A stretch of DNA of 64,000 nucleotides from Marinobacterium mangrovicola (GCF_004339595.1 NZ_SMFU01000012.1:1-64000); one strand, 5' to 3'. Counted from the first letter of the stretch, positions 45,901 through 55,776 are shown. Notes: generated by a model from the letters alone, not told the origin. A program made the numbers and translations.

Positions 45901-48153
45901 ATGAGCACTGCCTTCGAACGGCTGGCCATTCCGGGACGCGAACCTGCCGGTGGCAATATTGCTCAGCGCCCCGCTTGCTGGAAACTCCTCAGTGTCGAGG
46001 ACGATCCCACGTATCAGGCATCTCTGTTGTACAGCCTGGGAAAACTGGAATACGACGGTATCCCGGTCGAGATTCTGACTGCCGGTTCCGCCGCCGAAGC
46101 CGCCACGCTACTAAGCGCTCACCCCGATATTGCGGTCGTTCTGCTCGATGTGGTGATGGAGGATGATGACAGTGGCTTGCGCCTGGTCAATACCATCCGC
46201 GAACGCCTCGGCAACCACCAGATCCGCATAATTCTGTTAACCGGGCAGCCAGGCATGGCGCCGCGCAAGGATGTGATGCGCCAGTACGATATCGATGACT
46301 ATTGGCAGAAAGCCGACCTCAAGGCTGACCAACTGATCACGCTGATCACCGGCAATCTGCGTACCTGGGTCTATATCACAGAGCTGGAGCGCGCCCGACA
46401 GGGGCTGCAGCTGCTGGTCGAAGCAAGCAGGGCGCTGACCAGCAAGCGTGACCTGCAAAGCTTCAGCCACACCCTGCTGGAGCAGATAGGCAACATCATC
46501 GGCGCCGGTGAAGGCGGCATAGTCAGTGCCGTCTCCAACGAGAGCGACTCCCTTGAAGAGGCCGAGGTGATGGCCTGCAGCGGTTGCTATTCAGGCCAGG
46601 CATCCAAGGTGCCCGGGCTCATCGACGACAACGCCATACACACCGATATCGGCAACGCCCGCGCCGAAAAGCGCCATATTTTCCGTGACAGCTACAGCGT
46701 GCTCTACTTCGGCACCGCCGAAATCGATCCGCGTGAATATGTCACCGTGGTGAAAGCCGATACCCGGCCTTCCCGCTACCATATCAGCCTGCTGCAGGTA
46801 TTTGCCGAACAGGTCAGCGGCGGTTTCGCCAACATCGCCCTCAACAACCGCCTCAGCGAACTGGCGTACTACGACGACCTGCTCAATATCCCCAATCGCA
46901 ACTGGCTGGTCTGGGAGATGAAGCGACTGAGCCGCCGGGAGCGCGCCAGGCTGCAGCTAACGCTGCTCGACCTGGATCGCTTCTCCGATGTCACCGTGAC
47001 CCTGGGAACCGCATTCAGCGACAAGCTGATCGAACAGATGTACAGCCAATTGAAAGCGAAGCTGGATGACTACATCAGTATCGCCCGCACAGGGCTCGAC
47101 TCCTTCGCTATTCTCGGCCACCGCGATACCGCCCCCACCGACGCCACCATCAAATCCCTGATTGGCCAGCCCCTGAATATCGATGGCGCCGAGCATTCCC
47201 TGTCTATCACCGCCTCATCACTGCCGCTTTCCGAGCTGGACCACCTGCAACCACGCGAGATACTGCGTATCGCCGAGTGCTGTATCGATACCGCACGGCA
47301 ACAGCACCTCAACTTTCTGGAATACAGTGCCGGCTTCGATGAGGAGATACGCCATCGCTACGCCCTGATGAGCGATCTGCGTCAGGCCCTGGCCCAGCGC
47401 GCGCTGCATATCGAGCTACAACCCAAGGTCAGCCTGAGTGATAACCGCCTGATTGGCTTTGAAGCCCTGGCCCGCTGGGAACGGGAGGATGGCAGCCGGG
47501 TAAGGCCGGATCAGTTTATTCCACTGGCAGAAACCGCAGGCCTTATCGGCGAGCTGGACCAGCTGGTTGTAGAGCTGGCCTGTAACGCGATCAAACAGCT
47601 CAACGCGGCGGGAATCGATGTGCCGGTGGCCTTTAACGCCTCCAGTGACGAGCTGTTCGACCCGGACTACTTCGACACCCTGGTCGGCACACTGAAAAAA
47701 TATGGCATCAGGCCGGAACAGCTGAACCTGGAGATCACCGAGTCCCGGGCGATGGAAAGCTACGAGAAGATCGCACCGCAACTCAAGCGGCTGATCGATA
47801 TGGGCATGGCCGTCAGTATCGACGACTTTGGCACCGGTTATTCTTCGCTGTCACATATCACTCACCTGGCCGCGACCACGTTGAAAATAGACCAGGTGTT
47901 TGTGCGCCAGATGGGCGAATCACCCCAGGCGGCTCATGTCGTCGACATGATCCTGCGCATCAGTGAACGCTTTGGCCTGAACACCGTAGCCGAGGGTGTG
48001 GAAACCCTTGCACAGCGGGAGCAGCTGCTAGCCAAGGGGTGTCTCGCAGCCCAGGGTTATCTGTTCTCACGCCCACAAAGGCTTGAAGTGCTGATCGATA
48101 AACTCGCAGCGAACCCTGTCTTCACGCTGCCAACCGACGATGAACACCGATAA
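45901..48153 (+). CDS. REC-DUF3369-GGDEF-EAL response regulator, likely c-di-GMP phosphodiesterase
   Basis: The product (750 residues from ATG 45901 behind GGAAGG) has a receiver domain (SVEDDP, LLDVVMEDDDSG, ILLTGQ, QKADL), a DUF3369 domain, a GGDEF domain with a ruined active site (TGLDSF where GGDEF is expected) and an EAL domain with catalytic motifs FEALARW, NLEITES, IDDFGTGYSS and KIDQVFV. It should therefore degrade cyclic di-GMP under phosphorylation control. The kinase gene downstream overlaps it by 14 bases and is its likely partner. Confidence 0.9.
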   Translation: MSTAFERLAIPGREPAGGNIAQRPACWKLLSVEDDPTYQASLLYSLGKLEYDGIPVEILTAGSAAEAATLLSAHPDIAVVLLDVVMEDDDSGLRLVNTIRERLGNHQIRIILLTGQPGMAPRKDVMRQYDIDDYWQKADLKADQLITLITGNLRTWVYITELERARQGLQLLVEASRALTSKRDLQSFSHTLLEQIGNIIGAGEGGIVSAVSNESDSLEEAEVMACSGCYSGQASKVPGLIDDNAIHTDIGNARAEKRHIFRDSYSVLYFGTAEIDPREYVTVVKADTRPSRYHISLLQVFAEQVSGGFANIALNNRLSELAYYDDLLNIPNRNWLVWEMKRLSRRERARLQLTLLDLDRFSDVTVTLGTAFSDKLIEQMYSQLKAKLDDYISIARTGLDSFAILGHRDTAPTDATIKSLIGQPLNIDGAEHSLSITASSLPLSELDHLQPREILRIAECCIDTARQQHLNFLEYSAGFDEEIRHRYALMSDLRQALAQRALHIELQPKVSLSDNRLIGFEALARWEREDGSRVRPDQFIPLAETAGLIGELDQLVVELACNAIKQLNAAGIDVPVAFNASSDELFDPDYFDTLVGTLKKYGIRPEQLNLEITESRAMESYEKIAPQLKRLIDMGMAVSIDDFGTGYSSLSHITHLAATTLKIDQVFVRQMGESPQAAHVVDMILRISERFGLNTVAEGVETLAQREQLLAKGCLAAQGYLFSRPQRLEVLIDKLAANPVFTLPTDDEHR

Positions 48154-50071
48154 CAGCGCGGTTGCACAGCTGCAGGAGCAGGAACACAGACTACCCCAGG
48201 GCCAGTCTCCACGTCGGCTGGCAACAGGCCTTACGATTCTGCTGACGCTGCTGGTGACCAGCGGCAGCTATTTCGCCTACCACCAGCTACTCGACCTCTA
48301 TACCCAGCCGATCATGACCCAACAGAGTGCAGACCTGAACTTCGGCGCTGCCACTCTGTCCCGGGAGCTCGGACACCTGCGTGATCTGACCCTGATGATC
48401 AAACGCAGCCCGCCGGTCAGAATTGCGCTCAACCCCTACCGCGCCCTGGATAGCAATCTGCTGCATCGGGAATTTATCCGTTTCAGCCAGGATCATGCGC
48501 TTATCTCACAGGTGCGCTGGATCGACGCATCCGGCGAGGAGCAAGTAAGAATCAACTTTGTCTCCGGCGAAGCCGAGATCGTCCCCCCGGACGAATTACA
48601 GAACAAGGCCGACCGCTACTACTTCCAGCAGGCGATGGCCTATCCGCTGGACCAGGTCTATATCAGCCCGCTGGATCTGAATATCGAGCGTGGCCAGATC
48701 GAACGGCCGCTTAAACCCACCCTTCGCGCAGCAGTCCGCACCACCAATACGGAAACGATGCGAGAGGGGGTGATCGTCATCAATTACGACCTGCGGGAGT
48801 TGTTTAATGCGATTCGCGCCACCTACTCCCGAGACTCCGCCACCGAGCTGATCAACACCTCCGGATTCTGGCTGGTAAGCCGTTCACCGGAGCAGGAGTG
48901 GGGTCATCTGTTCGATAATCCCGAGGCGCAGCTGGGTAACAAGTTTCCCGAGCTTTGGCGGCAGATCAAAGCACGCCCCACAGCCAACGATGTGCACGCG
49001 GAAGGAAGGATCTGGAGCTGGGAAAAGCTGGCCCTGATTGAACGGCCGGGAGAGGGGCGCGAAGTTTTAATTCTGCTGACATCATCCTCGGTGGACCTGG
49101 TATCAGGCATTACCGGCAAACTCTGGCTACTCGTTACTCTCTGCGCGCTGACGGTAATCGCCCTCGGGAGCTGGCTGATTACACTGTTCCTGCGCTCCGA
49201 AGCACGCCAGCGCGTGCTCTACCAGCGCATCAACCAGGAACACCTGAAACTCCAGACGGTACACCACTCGCTGGTCACGGCTCATGAGCAGCAATCTCTG
49301 CTGCAGGAGGAACTGGTCGAAACCCGTAAACTCTCCTCTCTCGGTATGATGGTTGCCGGCGTCGCCCATGAGCTGAACACCCCCACCGGCGGCGCGTTGA
49401 TGGTACTCAGCAGCGTCGAAGGACAGCTGAAAAGCCTGAAACAGACACATACATCCTCACAACAGCAGGCCGCACTGACACACGCCGAGGAGGGCATGGG
49501 CCTGGCGATGCGCAACCTGAACCAGGTCAGCCGCCTGATTACGAGCTTCAAGCGCCTCGCACTGGATCGTGCCGATGATGAGCTTCGGCATGTCTATCTG
49601 AACGATCTGGTCACGGATCTTGAGCTCACGCTTTCGCCCCTGTTCAGAAAACAGCCGATTAGTCTGACAACCGAGATTCCGCCCGATACTCACCTCTATA
49701 CCCATCCTGGGATTATTTCGCAGATACTGCAGAACCTGATCGAGAATGCGCTGACCCACGCCTTCGCCCCGGGACAGAAGGGCTGCATTCAGCTCAGCGC
49801 AAAGCCACTGCCAGGCGCAAAACTGGAGCTGGCCGTCACTGACAACGGCCGGGGGATCGACCCAGACCTGCGCAAAAGCCTGTTTGACCCCTTTGTTACC
49901 TCAGGCCGGGGCCGCGGTCACACAGGTTTAGGACTTCATCTGGTTCACCAGTGGGTTCACCGACTGCTCCATGGTAGCATCGAGGTCCAATCCGAATTCG
50001 GCCGGGGCAGCTGTTTCATATTGCGTATCCCCGTTGATTGCCGGCTCAGCACGGAACAGGAAAAGGACTGA
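48140..50071 (+). CDS. Membrane sensor histidine kinase
   Basis: The 643-residue protein has helix 1 (about 28-48), a large periplasmic sensor of about 280 residues that resembles a double Cache domain, helix 2 (about 330-353), a coiled coil, HisKA with GVAHELNTPTGG and an ATPase domain (LIENALTHAF, VTDNGRGID, GHTGLGLHLVHQ). It carries no receiver of its own. Overlap with the upstream regulator gene suggests that it controls c-di-GMP breakdown in response to an external ligand. Confidence 0.88.
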   Translation: MNTDNSAVAQLQEQEHRLPQGQSPRRLATGLTILLTLLVTSGSYFAYHQLLDLYTQPIMTQQSADLNFGAATLSRELGHLRDLTLMIKRSPPVRIALNPYRALDSNLLHREFIRFSQDHALISQVRWIDASGEEQVRINFVSGEAEIVPPDELQNKADRYYFQQAMAYPLDQVYISPLDLNIERGQIERPLKPTLRAAVRTTNTETMREGVIVINYDLRELFNAIRATYSRDSATELINTSGFWLVSRSPEQEWGHLFDNPEAQLGNKFPELWRQIKARPTANDVHAEGRIWSWEKLALIERPGEGREVLILLTSSSVDLVSGITGKLWLLVTLCALTVIALGSWLITLFLRSEARQRVLYQRINQEHLKLQTVHHSLVTAHEQQSLLQEELVETRKLSSLGMMVAGVAHELNTPTGGALMVLSSVEGQLKSLKQTHTSSQQQAALTHAEEGMGLAMRNLNQVSRLITSFKRLALDRADDELRHVYLNDLVTDLELTLSPLFRKQPISLTTEIPPDTHLYTHPGIISQILQNLIENALTHAFAPGQKGCIQLSAKPLPGAKLELAVTDNGRGIDPDLRKSLFDPFVTSGRGRGHTGLGLHLVHQWVHRLLHGSIEVQSEFGRGSCFILRIPVDCRLSTEQEKD

Positions 50072-50074
50072 AGA

Positions 50075-50656
50075 ATGGCGACAACGCTGTGCGTTTTCTG
50101 TGGTTCCCGAAAGGGCGCCAACCCGCGTTTCGAGAAGGTTGCGTTCGAACTTGGTACGGCAATCGCTGCCCAGGGTTCTTCGCTGGTCTATGGCGGCGGT
50201 TCCGTCGGCCTGATGGGTGCAGTCGCTGACGGCGTGATGAGCGCTGGCGGCGAAGTCACCGGCGTGATTCCGGAAAGCCTGTTCAAGGCCGAAGTCGCCC
50301 ACCAGCAACTGACTTCGCTGGAAGTTGTACCCGATATGCACGCCCGAAAGGCCCGCATGGCCAGCCTGGCCGATGCGTTTATCGCCTTGCCCGGCGGCAT
50401 CGGCACCTTCGAAGAGCTGTTCGAAGTCTGGACCTGGGCCCAGCTGGGTTATCACGACAAGCCCGTCGCGCTGCTCAATGTGGATAACTTTTACGACCCG
50501 CTGCTCGGTTTTCTGGATCACACCCGCCGCCAGGGATTTATCCACGACCAGTGCCGCTCACTGCTGCGGGTTGAAGAGGAGATCCCGGCACTGCTCGACC
50601 TGTTGAACCAGGCCATAGACCGCTCCGGCAGCCTCTGGGCGCCGGAAAAAATATAG
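50075..50656 (+). CDS. LOG family protein (TIGR00730 type)
   Basis: The 193-residue cytoplasmic protein has the family motifs [20 protein letters not shown] and PGGIGTFEE. Related enzymes are nucleoside-5'-monophosphate phosphoribohydrolases; the older label lysine decarboxylase is a misnomer. It lies 3 bases after the kinase gene and 9 bases before the PhnD-like gene, so it is inside the signalling run. Confidence 0.88.
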   Translation: MATTLCVFCGSRKGANPRFEKVAFELGTAIAAQGSSLVYGGGSVGLMGAVADGVMSAGGEVTGVIPESLFKAEVAHQQLTSLEVVPDMHARKARMASLADAFIALPGGIGTFEELFEVWTWAQLGYHDKPVALLNVDNFYDPLLGFLDHTRRQGFIHDQCRSLLRVEEEIPALLDLLNQAIDRSGSLWAPEKI

Positions 50657-50665
50657 ACACTGGCC

Positions 50666-51628
50666 ATGAGATGGCTCAGTCCATCGGTTTTTCCTGACCT
50701 TATGTCCCGGCTCGTCGCCCACCGACGAGCCGCCATACTGTTTTTCTTCGTCCTGTGCATAGTTTTGCCCGTTAACGGCGTTGTTCTGCCAGCCACGGCG
50801 GGCGCCGAACCCCTGGTGCTCGCCCAGGTCAGTGACCGACCGAAGAAAGACTTCAAACAGCTGCTACCGATGGCGCGCTATATGGCTGACCGGTTGCAAG
50901 CCTATGGCTTTAACGGCGCCCAAGTGCAGCTGTACGACAGTGCCGAAGCGCTGATCGGCGCGGTAAGGCAGGGAGAAGTACACTGGATCAGCGAAACGCC
51001 CTATACCTCGGCGCGCCTGATGCAAGAAACCGCGAGTACCCCTTTGGCCAAAAAGTGGAAAAACGGTCAGCAGCAGTATCAAACGATGATATTCACCCTG
51101 AAACGGCGCGAAATACTATCCCTGCAGGATCTGGTGGGTCAGCGCATCGCGTTTGAACACCCGGACTCGTTCAGCAGCTATTTTCTGCCCCGGCGTATTC
51201 TGGAAAACGCCGGGCTTTCGCTGGTCGAGCTGGAACGGCCTGAGGATCCGGTGCCCGAAGGGCAGGTGGGCTACCTGTTCAGCCGTAACGAGAAAAACAA
51301 TGCGCTCTGGGTCGACAAGGAGATCGTGGCTGCCGGCACATTGAATAACGGCGACTGGCTCAATCCGGATCGAGTCATGCCGGAAATGCACGAGCGCTTC
51401 CACGTTATCCACCGCTCCGCCTTTTACCCCCGCGCCTTCGAGCTGGCGACGCCGGCATTATCGCCTGAGGCCGCACTTGCACTGCGCGAGGAACTGCTCG
51501 CCCTGAGCCAGGAAAACCATGCAGGATTACTGGCGCGTTACGAGCAGACGGAACAATTCAGCCCATTGGAACTACAGGACCTGAACTTTCTTCAGGAGCT
51601 GACCGATACGGGAGGCCGGGCACCATGA
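50666..51628 (+). CDS. Orphan PhnD-like periplasmic binding protein
   Basis: The 320-residue protein has a signal peptide (hydrophobic 20-40, AGA/EP near 46-47) and the fold of phosphate/phosphonate-type binding proteins, with the tracts LLPMARYMADRL, GEVHWISETPYTS and RIAFEHPDSFSSYFLPRRIL. No permease or ATPase gene for it lies in the window. It overlaps the HAMP-GGDEF-EAL gene by 4 bases, so it probably serves as a periplasmic sensor subunit. The start may instead be ATG 50702; neither has a strong ribosome-binding site. Confidence 0.8.
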   Translation: MRWLSPSVFPDLMSRLVAHRRAAILFFFVLCIVLPVNGVVLPATAGAEPLVLAQVSDRPKKDFKQLLPMARYMADRLQAYGFNGAQVQLYDSAEALIGAVRQGEVHWISETPYTSARLMQETASTPLAKKWKNGQQQYQTMIFTLKRREILSLQDLVGQRIAFEHPDSFSSYFLPRRILENAGLSLVELERPEDPVPEGQVGYLFSRNEKNNALWVDKEIVAAGTLNNGDWLNPDRVMPEMHERFHVIHRSAFYPRAFELATPALSPEAALALREELLALSQENHAGLLARYEQTEQFSPLELQDLNFLQELTDTGGRAP

Positions 51629-53760
51629 AGCGGCGTTTTTCGGTCATCTGCCGACTTTCTTTACTACTCACGCTACTCTCTGCTCTCATCCTGCTTGCCT
51701 TGATGATGGCAGTGGATGACTCGCTGAAAACCTACCTCAGAGAATCCAACCGCGCGGATCAGGACAAACTGACCGAGGTGGCACGGCGCCAGCTCGAACA
51801 TGACGCCCAGCTGCTGCTGCGCTCCCTGAGCGACAGCCTGCGTGTGGATATCTATAACCAGGACTTCAGCGCCATCGGCGATGCACTCGAACGTCTGGGC
51901 AAATTCCGTAACCTCGACTACATCTACGTTTACGACCACAACGGTTCCATCCTCCACGATGGCAGTGCCGACGTTCCGCTCTATGGCGAACCGATCACCT
52001 CGCATACACCGCCCCAACTGCTTACCGGGCTTGTGGAAGGACGTTTCTGGAGCGGTGAACACCTGCACCTGAACAGCCGTGTGGAAGCCAGCGGAGAAGC
52101 GTTTGCGGCGATTACCGCCGGTTTTGATTTCACCTCTGCGTTCAACGAAATCAAGGCACACAGAGAAGATATGATCAGCGCCGAGTACAGTCTGTTTCAG
52201 AATGTACGCAAGGCGGTGCTGCTCACCTTTATGATTCTGCTGCCGATCTGCATGCTCAGCGCCATCTGGATCACTCGCGGCATGCTGAAGCCGCTGCAGG
52301 TGCTGACCAACCGCAGCAGTCGCTACGCCGAGGGGGAGCGCAATCTAACCTTCGAGCTGCATCGGCCCGATGAGTTCGGCCGTCTGGGAACGGCGCTGGA
52401 GCGGATGCGCCAGGCGCTCGAGGAGAGCCACGACCAGGTTCGACAGATGGCTTACGAAGATACCGTGACCAATCTGCCCAACCGGCGCTGGTTCCAGAAC
52501 CGTCTCAGCGAAATGATGCATCGCAGCGCCAGCCTGGACGGGACTTTCGCGGTGCTGTTTATCGATCTTGATCACTTCAAGCAGGTCAACGACACCGCCG
52601 GCCACGAACGTGGTGACCAGCTGTTGCGGGAAGTCTCAAAGCGTCTGCAGACCTGTGTACAGGCAAACCGCCTGCAACGCGGTCCGGCGGCCGAACTGGC
52701 ACGTTTGGGAGGCGATGAGTTTGTGGTGCTGCTGCCGGCCATTCAGAGCGCCGAGGACGCTGCCGAAACCGCCAGAGCACTGCTGGGGTCTCTGGCGCCG
52801 CCGTTCCTGCTCTATGGGCAGTATTTCTCCATCTCCTGCAGCATCGGCATCACGCTGTATCCTGATGATGGGATCAGCGCCAGCGAAATTCTCAAGCACG
52901 CGGATGTGGCGATGTATTCCGCCAAGCAGCACGGCCGCAACCAGTTCGCCTTTTTCCAGCCGCAGATGACCGAAGAGATTCGCGAGCACCTGGAGATCCA
53001 GCAGGGCATCAAGGAGGCGATCGACAAGGATTACCTCTACCTCGATTATCAACCGCTCTACTCCATGGAAAGCGGGCAGATGATCGGTGCCGAAGCACTG
53101 CTGCGCTGGCGGCACCCGATTAAAGGACTGCTGTCACCGGCGCGCTTTATACCGATCATCGAAGAATCGGACCTGATCGAGGATGTCACCCGCTGGGTGG
53201 CCAACCGTGCCGCTAGAGATCTGAAAAAGATCCTCGACCTGCGGGAACATTTCTCCGTTGCGATCAACATCTCAGGTGCCGCGCTGCACCAGTTGGAGAT
53301 GTGCGAGTACATCTGCGAACTCAAGCAGCACCTGGCGTTGCCGGATAAAACCCTGAGTATAGAGATCACCGAAACCAGCATGATCAGCCACCTGGACAGC
53401 TGCGAGGCGGTGCTGCGCCGCTGGAAGCGGGCCGGCATCGACATCTGGATTGACGATTTCGGCACCGGTTACTCATCCCTGGCCTACCTGAACAGCCTCT
53501 CCATCGATGGGCTCAAGATCGACCAGTCCTTCGTGCACAACCTGATCGACGGCCACTCCCGACCGCTGATCGATGCCATGATCGCCCTGGCTGACTCACT
53601 GTCGATCGGAACCGTGGCAGAAGGGATAGAAACTGATCGACAGCATGAAGAACTCAAAGCGATGGGCGTAGAGTATGGCCAGGGCTTTGGTCTCGCTCGC
53701 CCAATGCGTATAGATGCATTGATGCAGCTGCTCGAGACAGAGGAAAACGTCCGGCCATGA
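51625..53760 (+). CDS. Transmembrane HAMP-GGDEF-EAL protein, bifunctional c-di-GMP enzyme candidate
   Basis: The 711-residue protein has helix 1 (about 7-29), a periplasmic sensor of about 160 residues, helix 2 (about 195-218), a HAMP domain (to about 272), a GGDEF domain with intact RLGGDEF and an EAL domain with AEALLRW, IEITETSM, IDDFGTGYSS and KIDQSFV. Both active sites look intact, so it may make and break cyclic di-GMP. It overlaps the PhnD-like gene and the outer membrane protein gene by 4 bases each. The layout recalls NspS-MbaA in Vibrio. Confidence 0.9.
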   Translation: MKRRFSVICRLSLLLTLLSALILLALMMAVDDSLKTYLRESNRADQDKLTEVARRQLEHDAQLLLRSLSDSLRVDIYNQDFSAIGDALERLGKFRNLDYIYVYDHNGSILHDGSADVPLYGEPITSHTPPQLLTGLVEGRFWSGEHLHLNSRVEASGEAFAAITAGFDFTSAFNEIKAHREDMISAEYSLFQNVRKAVLLTFMILLPICMLSAIWITRGMLKPLQVLTNRSSRYAEGERNLTFELHRPDEFGRLGTALERMRQALEESHDQVRQMAYEDTVTNLPNRRWFQNRLSEMMHRSASLDGTFAVLFIDLDHFKQVNDTAGHERGDQLLREVSKRLQTCVQANRLQRGPAAELARLGGDEFVVLLPAIQSAEDAAETARALLGSLAPPFLLYGQYFSISCSIGITLYPDDGISASEILKHADVAMYSAKQHGRNQFAFFQPQMTEEIREHLEIQQGIKEAIDKDYLYLDYQPLYSMESGQMIGAEALLRWRHPIKGLLSPARFIPIIEESDLIEDVTRWVANRAARDLKKILDLREHFSVAINISGAALHQLEMCEYICELKQHLALPDKTLSIEITETSMISHLDSCEAVLRRWKRAGIDIWIDDFGTGYSSLAYLNSLSIDGLKIDQSFVHNLIDGHSRPLIDAMIALADSLSIGTVAEGIETDRQHEELKAMGVEYGQGFGLARPMRIDALMQLLETEENVRP

Positions 53761-54683
53761 GATCCGCAGCGCGATACTCTCTACCCTTATTGATCGGTAT
53801 GGCAACGGGCATGGCGGCGCCAGTGTTCGCAGAGGTCGAGCTGAAAACCCAGCTTGAGTACAAGGATGGCCAGCGCCACAGCGAGATCAAATATGAGGAT
53901 GATGGCAGCTTCGACGAGCGCGACGTAAAACGTAAAAGTCGCTGGGAGAGCGATACCCTGCTCAGCGCCGAGCTCAACCCTGATTCCGACTGGGTCTGGA
54001 GCGCGCGTCTGGGCTACAACGCCCGCCGAACGGTTGATTACAGCCGCGAATACCGCGAGGATGGATCATTAAAGAAGGATAAAACCCGCACCGAGTGGCG
54101 TCAGAGCCCCTATGTTGGCGTGGGTCTGAGAATGGATTTCGGCTCCCTGCTGGGCGGTGATGCCTGGTCTTTCCGGGCCTACCATGACCGTTTTATCGAC
54201 GTGGAGTACCGCGCCACCGGGCTTGCCGAAGATGCCAAACCGATAGCCGGCCGCGGTAATGGCCGGGAAACCAAGCTGACGCTCCAGGCCGAATACCCGT
54301 CGCCCTGGTACAGTGTTTATCTACTGCCTAAACTCAGTATCAAGCATGAGCAGTACAGCGCCTGGACCAACAGCGCCCAGGATGAGCGGGAAAACGCGGA
54401 GCAGGAGCTCCAGTACGAAGCACGGCTCTGGTTGGACTGGATTATGCCGGTCGCCGGTTGGGAGTTGATGTTGGGCCCCACCTGGCAACTGGAAGACAAG
54501 GCCAAGCGCAAAGCTCACCAGCCCTGGGAATGGGAAAATGAGGAGCAGTGGATCGGTACGCTGAAGCTCGAGTACGAATCCCCCATGCCCGGCTTTGAAA
54601 TGGAGCTGGCCGCAGAGCACTGGCTTAATGGTGCCGATCGGGATGACACCCGTTATAAACTTGAACTGAGCTACGAGTTTTAG
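53757..54683 (+). CDS. Predicted outer membrane beta-barrel protein, unknown family
   Basis: The 308-residue product has a signal peptide (VFA/EV near 25), alternating polar/apolar strands rich in tyrosine and tryptophan, and ends in ELSYEF with a terminal phenylalanine, the usual signature of BamA-inserted barrels. I do not recognise the family. It overlaps the GGDEF-EAL gene by 4 bases. The 63 bases before the next gene hold only its ribosome-binding site. Confidence 0.7.
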   Translation: MRSAARYSLPLLIGMATGMAAPVFAEVELKTQLEYKDGQRHSEIKYEDDGSFDERDVKRKSRWESDTLLSAELNPDSDWVWSARLGYNARRTVDYSREYREDGSLKKDKTRTEWRQSPYVGVGLRMDFGSLLGGDAWSFRAYHDRFIDVEYRATGLAEDAKPIAGRGNGRETKLTLQAEYPSPWYSVYLLPKLSIKHEQYSAWTNSAQDERENAEQELQYEARLWLDWIMPVAGWELMLGPTWQLEDKAKRKAHQPWEWENEEQWIGTLKLEYESPMPGFEMELAAEHWLNGADRDDTRYKLELSYEF

Positions 54684-54746
54684 AAGGACGAATCACCGCG
54701 GGGCAGGGAAGCTCCGCTGAATAATTCCAGGGAAAGGAGAAACACC

Positions 54747-55601
54747 ATGACCACCCCGCTATTCTGGTCGGGCGCGGCGTTACTTTGTCTGACCGCTCCC
54801 AGCGTTATCGCCGCTGCCCAGGCTCCAGCCATCATGAGCGCCGAGCGACTGCAAAGCGATCAGACCATCGACAGCCCCGCCTATTTCATCAGTGAGAAAC
54901 TTGATGGCGTTCGCACCCGCTGGACCGGCACCGAAATGCTGACCCGCAGCGGCTTCAGAATCACCGCGCCGGCAACACTGCTCTCGGCGCTGCCACCGGT
55001 CCCCCTGGATGCAGAACTCTGGCTCGGGCGGGCCCGTTTCAGTGAGATGAGCGGACTGATACAGAGAGCCGATCCACAGGATCCGCTCTGGCAGCAGGCT
55101 CAGCTCAAGATCTTCGATCTGCCGGCTCATCCCGGAGGCTTCAACGAGCGGCTGACAGCGCTTACCGAACTGATCGGAGCTGTGGATAACCCGCAGATCA
55201 GCCTGGTTGAACAGAAACGTGGCCTTTCCCGCGCCGAGATAGACGAGCTGCTGGAGCAGACACGCCGCGTCGGTGGCGAGGGGCTGATGCTGCACCACTT
55301 TGCCGGCCACTACGTGAACGCCCGCACCAACCTGCTGCTGAAGTACCGCGGCTACGACGACGCCGAAGCGGAAGTCGTGGGCTATACACGTGGCCAGGGC
55401 AAGTACGAGGGCATGACCGGAGCGCTGATTGTCGAAACCAGGGAAGGGCTGCGTTTTCGTCTCGGGTCGGGATTAAGTGACGAGGAGCGGGCCAGCCCGC
55501 CTGATATCGGCAGTTGGGTGACCTATAGATTCAACGGCCTGACCAGCGGAGGAGTCCCGCGTTTTGCCCGGTTTGTACGGATCTATAACCCTGAGATTTA
55601 A
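54747..55601 (+). CDS. Secreted ATP-dependent DNA ligase (Lig E type)
   Basis: The 284-residue protein has a signal peptide (to about residue 23-24) and the nucleotidyltransferase motifs of minimal ATP-dependent ligases: motif I KLDGVR with Lys51 as nucleophile, motif III DAELW, motif IV GEGLMLH, motif V LLLKYRGYDDAEAEVVG, and a short OB-fold. Size and the leader match Lig E, a periplasmic ligase of gammaproteobacteria linked in the literature to extracellular or incoming DNA. Ribosome-binding site is AAAGGAG. It ends the run of plus-strand signalling genes. Confidence 0.87.
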   Translation: MTTPLFWSGAALLCLTAPSVIAAAQAPAIMSAERLQSDQTIDSPAYFISEKLDGVRTRWTGTEMLTRSGFRITAPATLLSALPPVPLDAELWLGRARFSEMSGLIQRADPQDPLWQQAQLKIFDLPAHPGGFNERLTALTELIGAVDNPQISLVEQKRGLSRAEIDELLEQTRRVGGEGLMLHHFAGHYVNARTNLLLKYRGYDDAEAEVVGYTRGQGKYEGMTGALIVETREGLRFRLGSGLSDEERASPPDIGSWVTYRFNGLTSGGVPRFARFVRIYNPEI

Positions 55602-55726
55602 ACATTCCGTTGGCAACGGTAAGAGGCACACCCCCGTGCCGATTGAAACCGGCATCGCGGTCATTCCGGGCATTAACGGATGATCGCGGCGGGGCGCCGC
55701 TGCTACTGGAACACCGATAAACAGGC

Positions 55727-55756
55727 ACAAAAAAGGCCCCTTCCGGGGCCTTTCTG
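55727..55756 (-). terminator. Rho-independent terminator of hisBHAF
   Basis: AAAAGGCCCC (55731-55740) pairs with GGGGCCTTTC (55745-55754) around TTCC. On the minus strand it is followed by seven T, so it ends the his operon. It may also stop plus-strand transcripts from the ligase gene. Confidence 0.88.
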
Positions 55757-55776
55757 TATCTATCTGTGGCGAACGA

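Noticed and set aside
50666..51628. PhnD-like gene as part of a phosphonate transporter
   Set aside because: No phnC- or phnE-like ATPase or permease gene is adjacent, and the gene overlaps a c-di-GMP enzyme gene instead.
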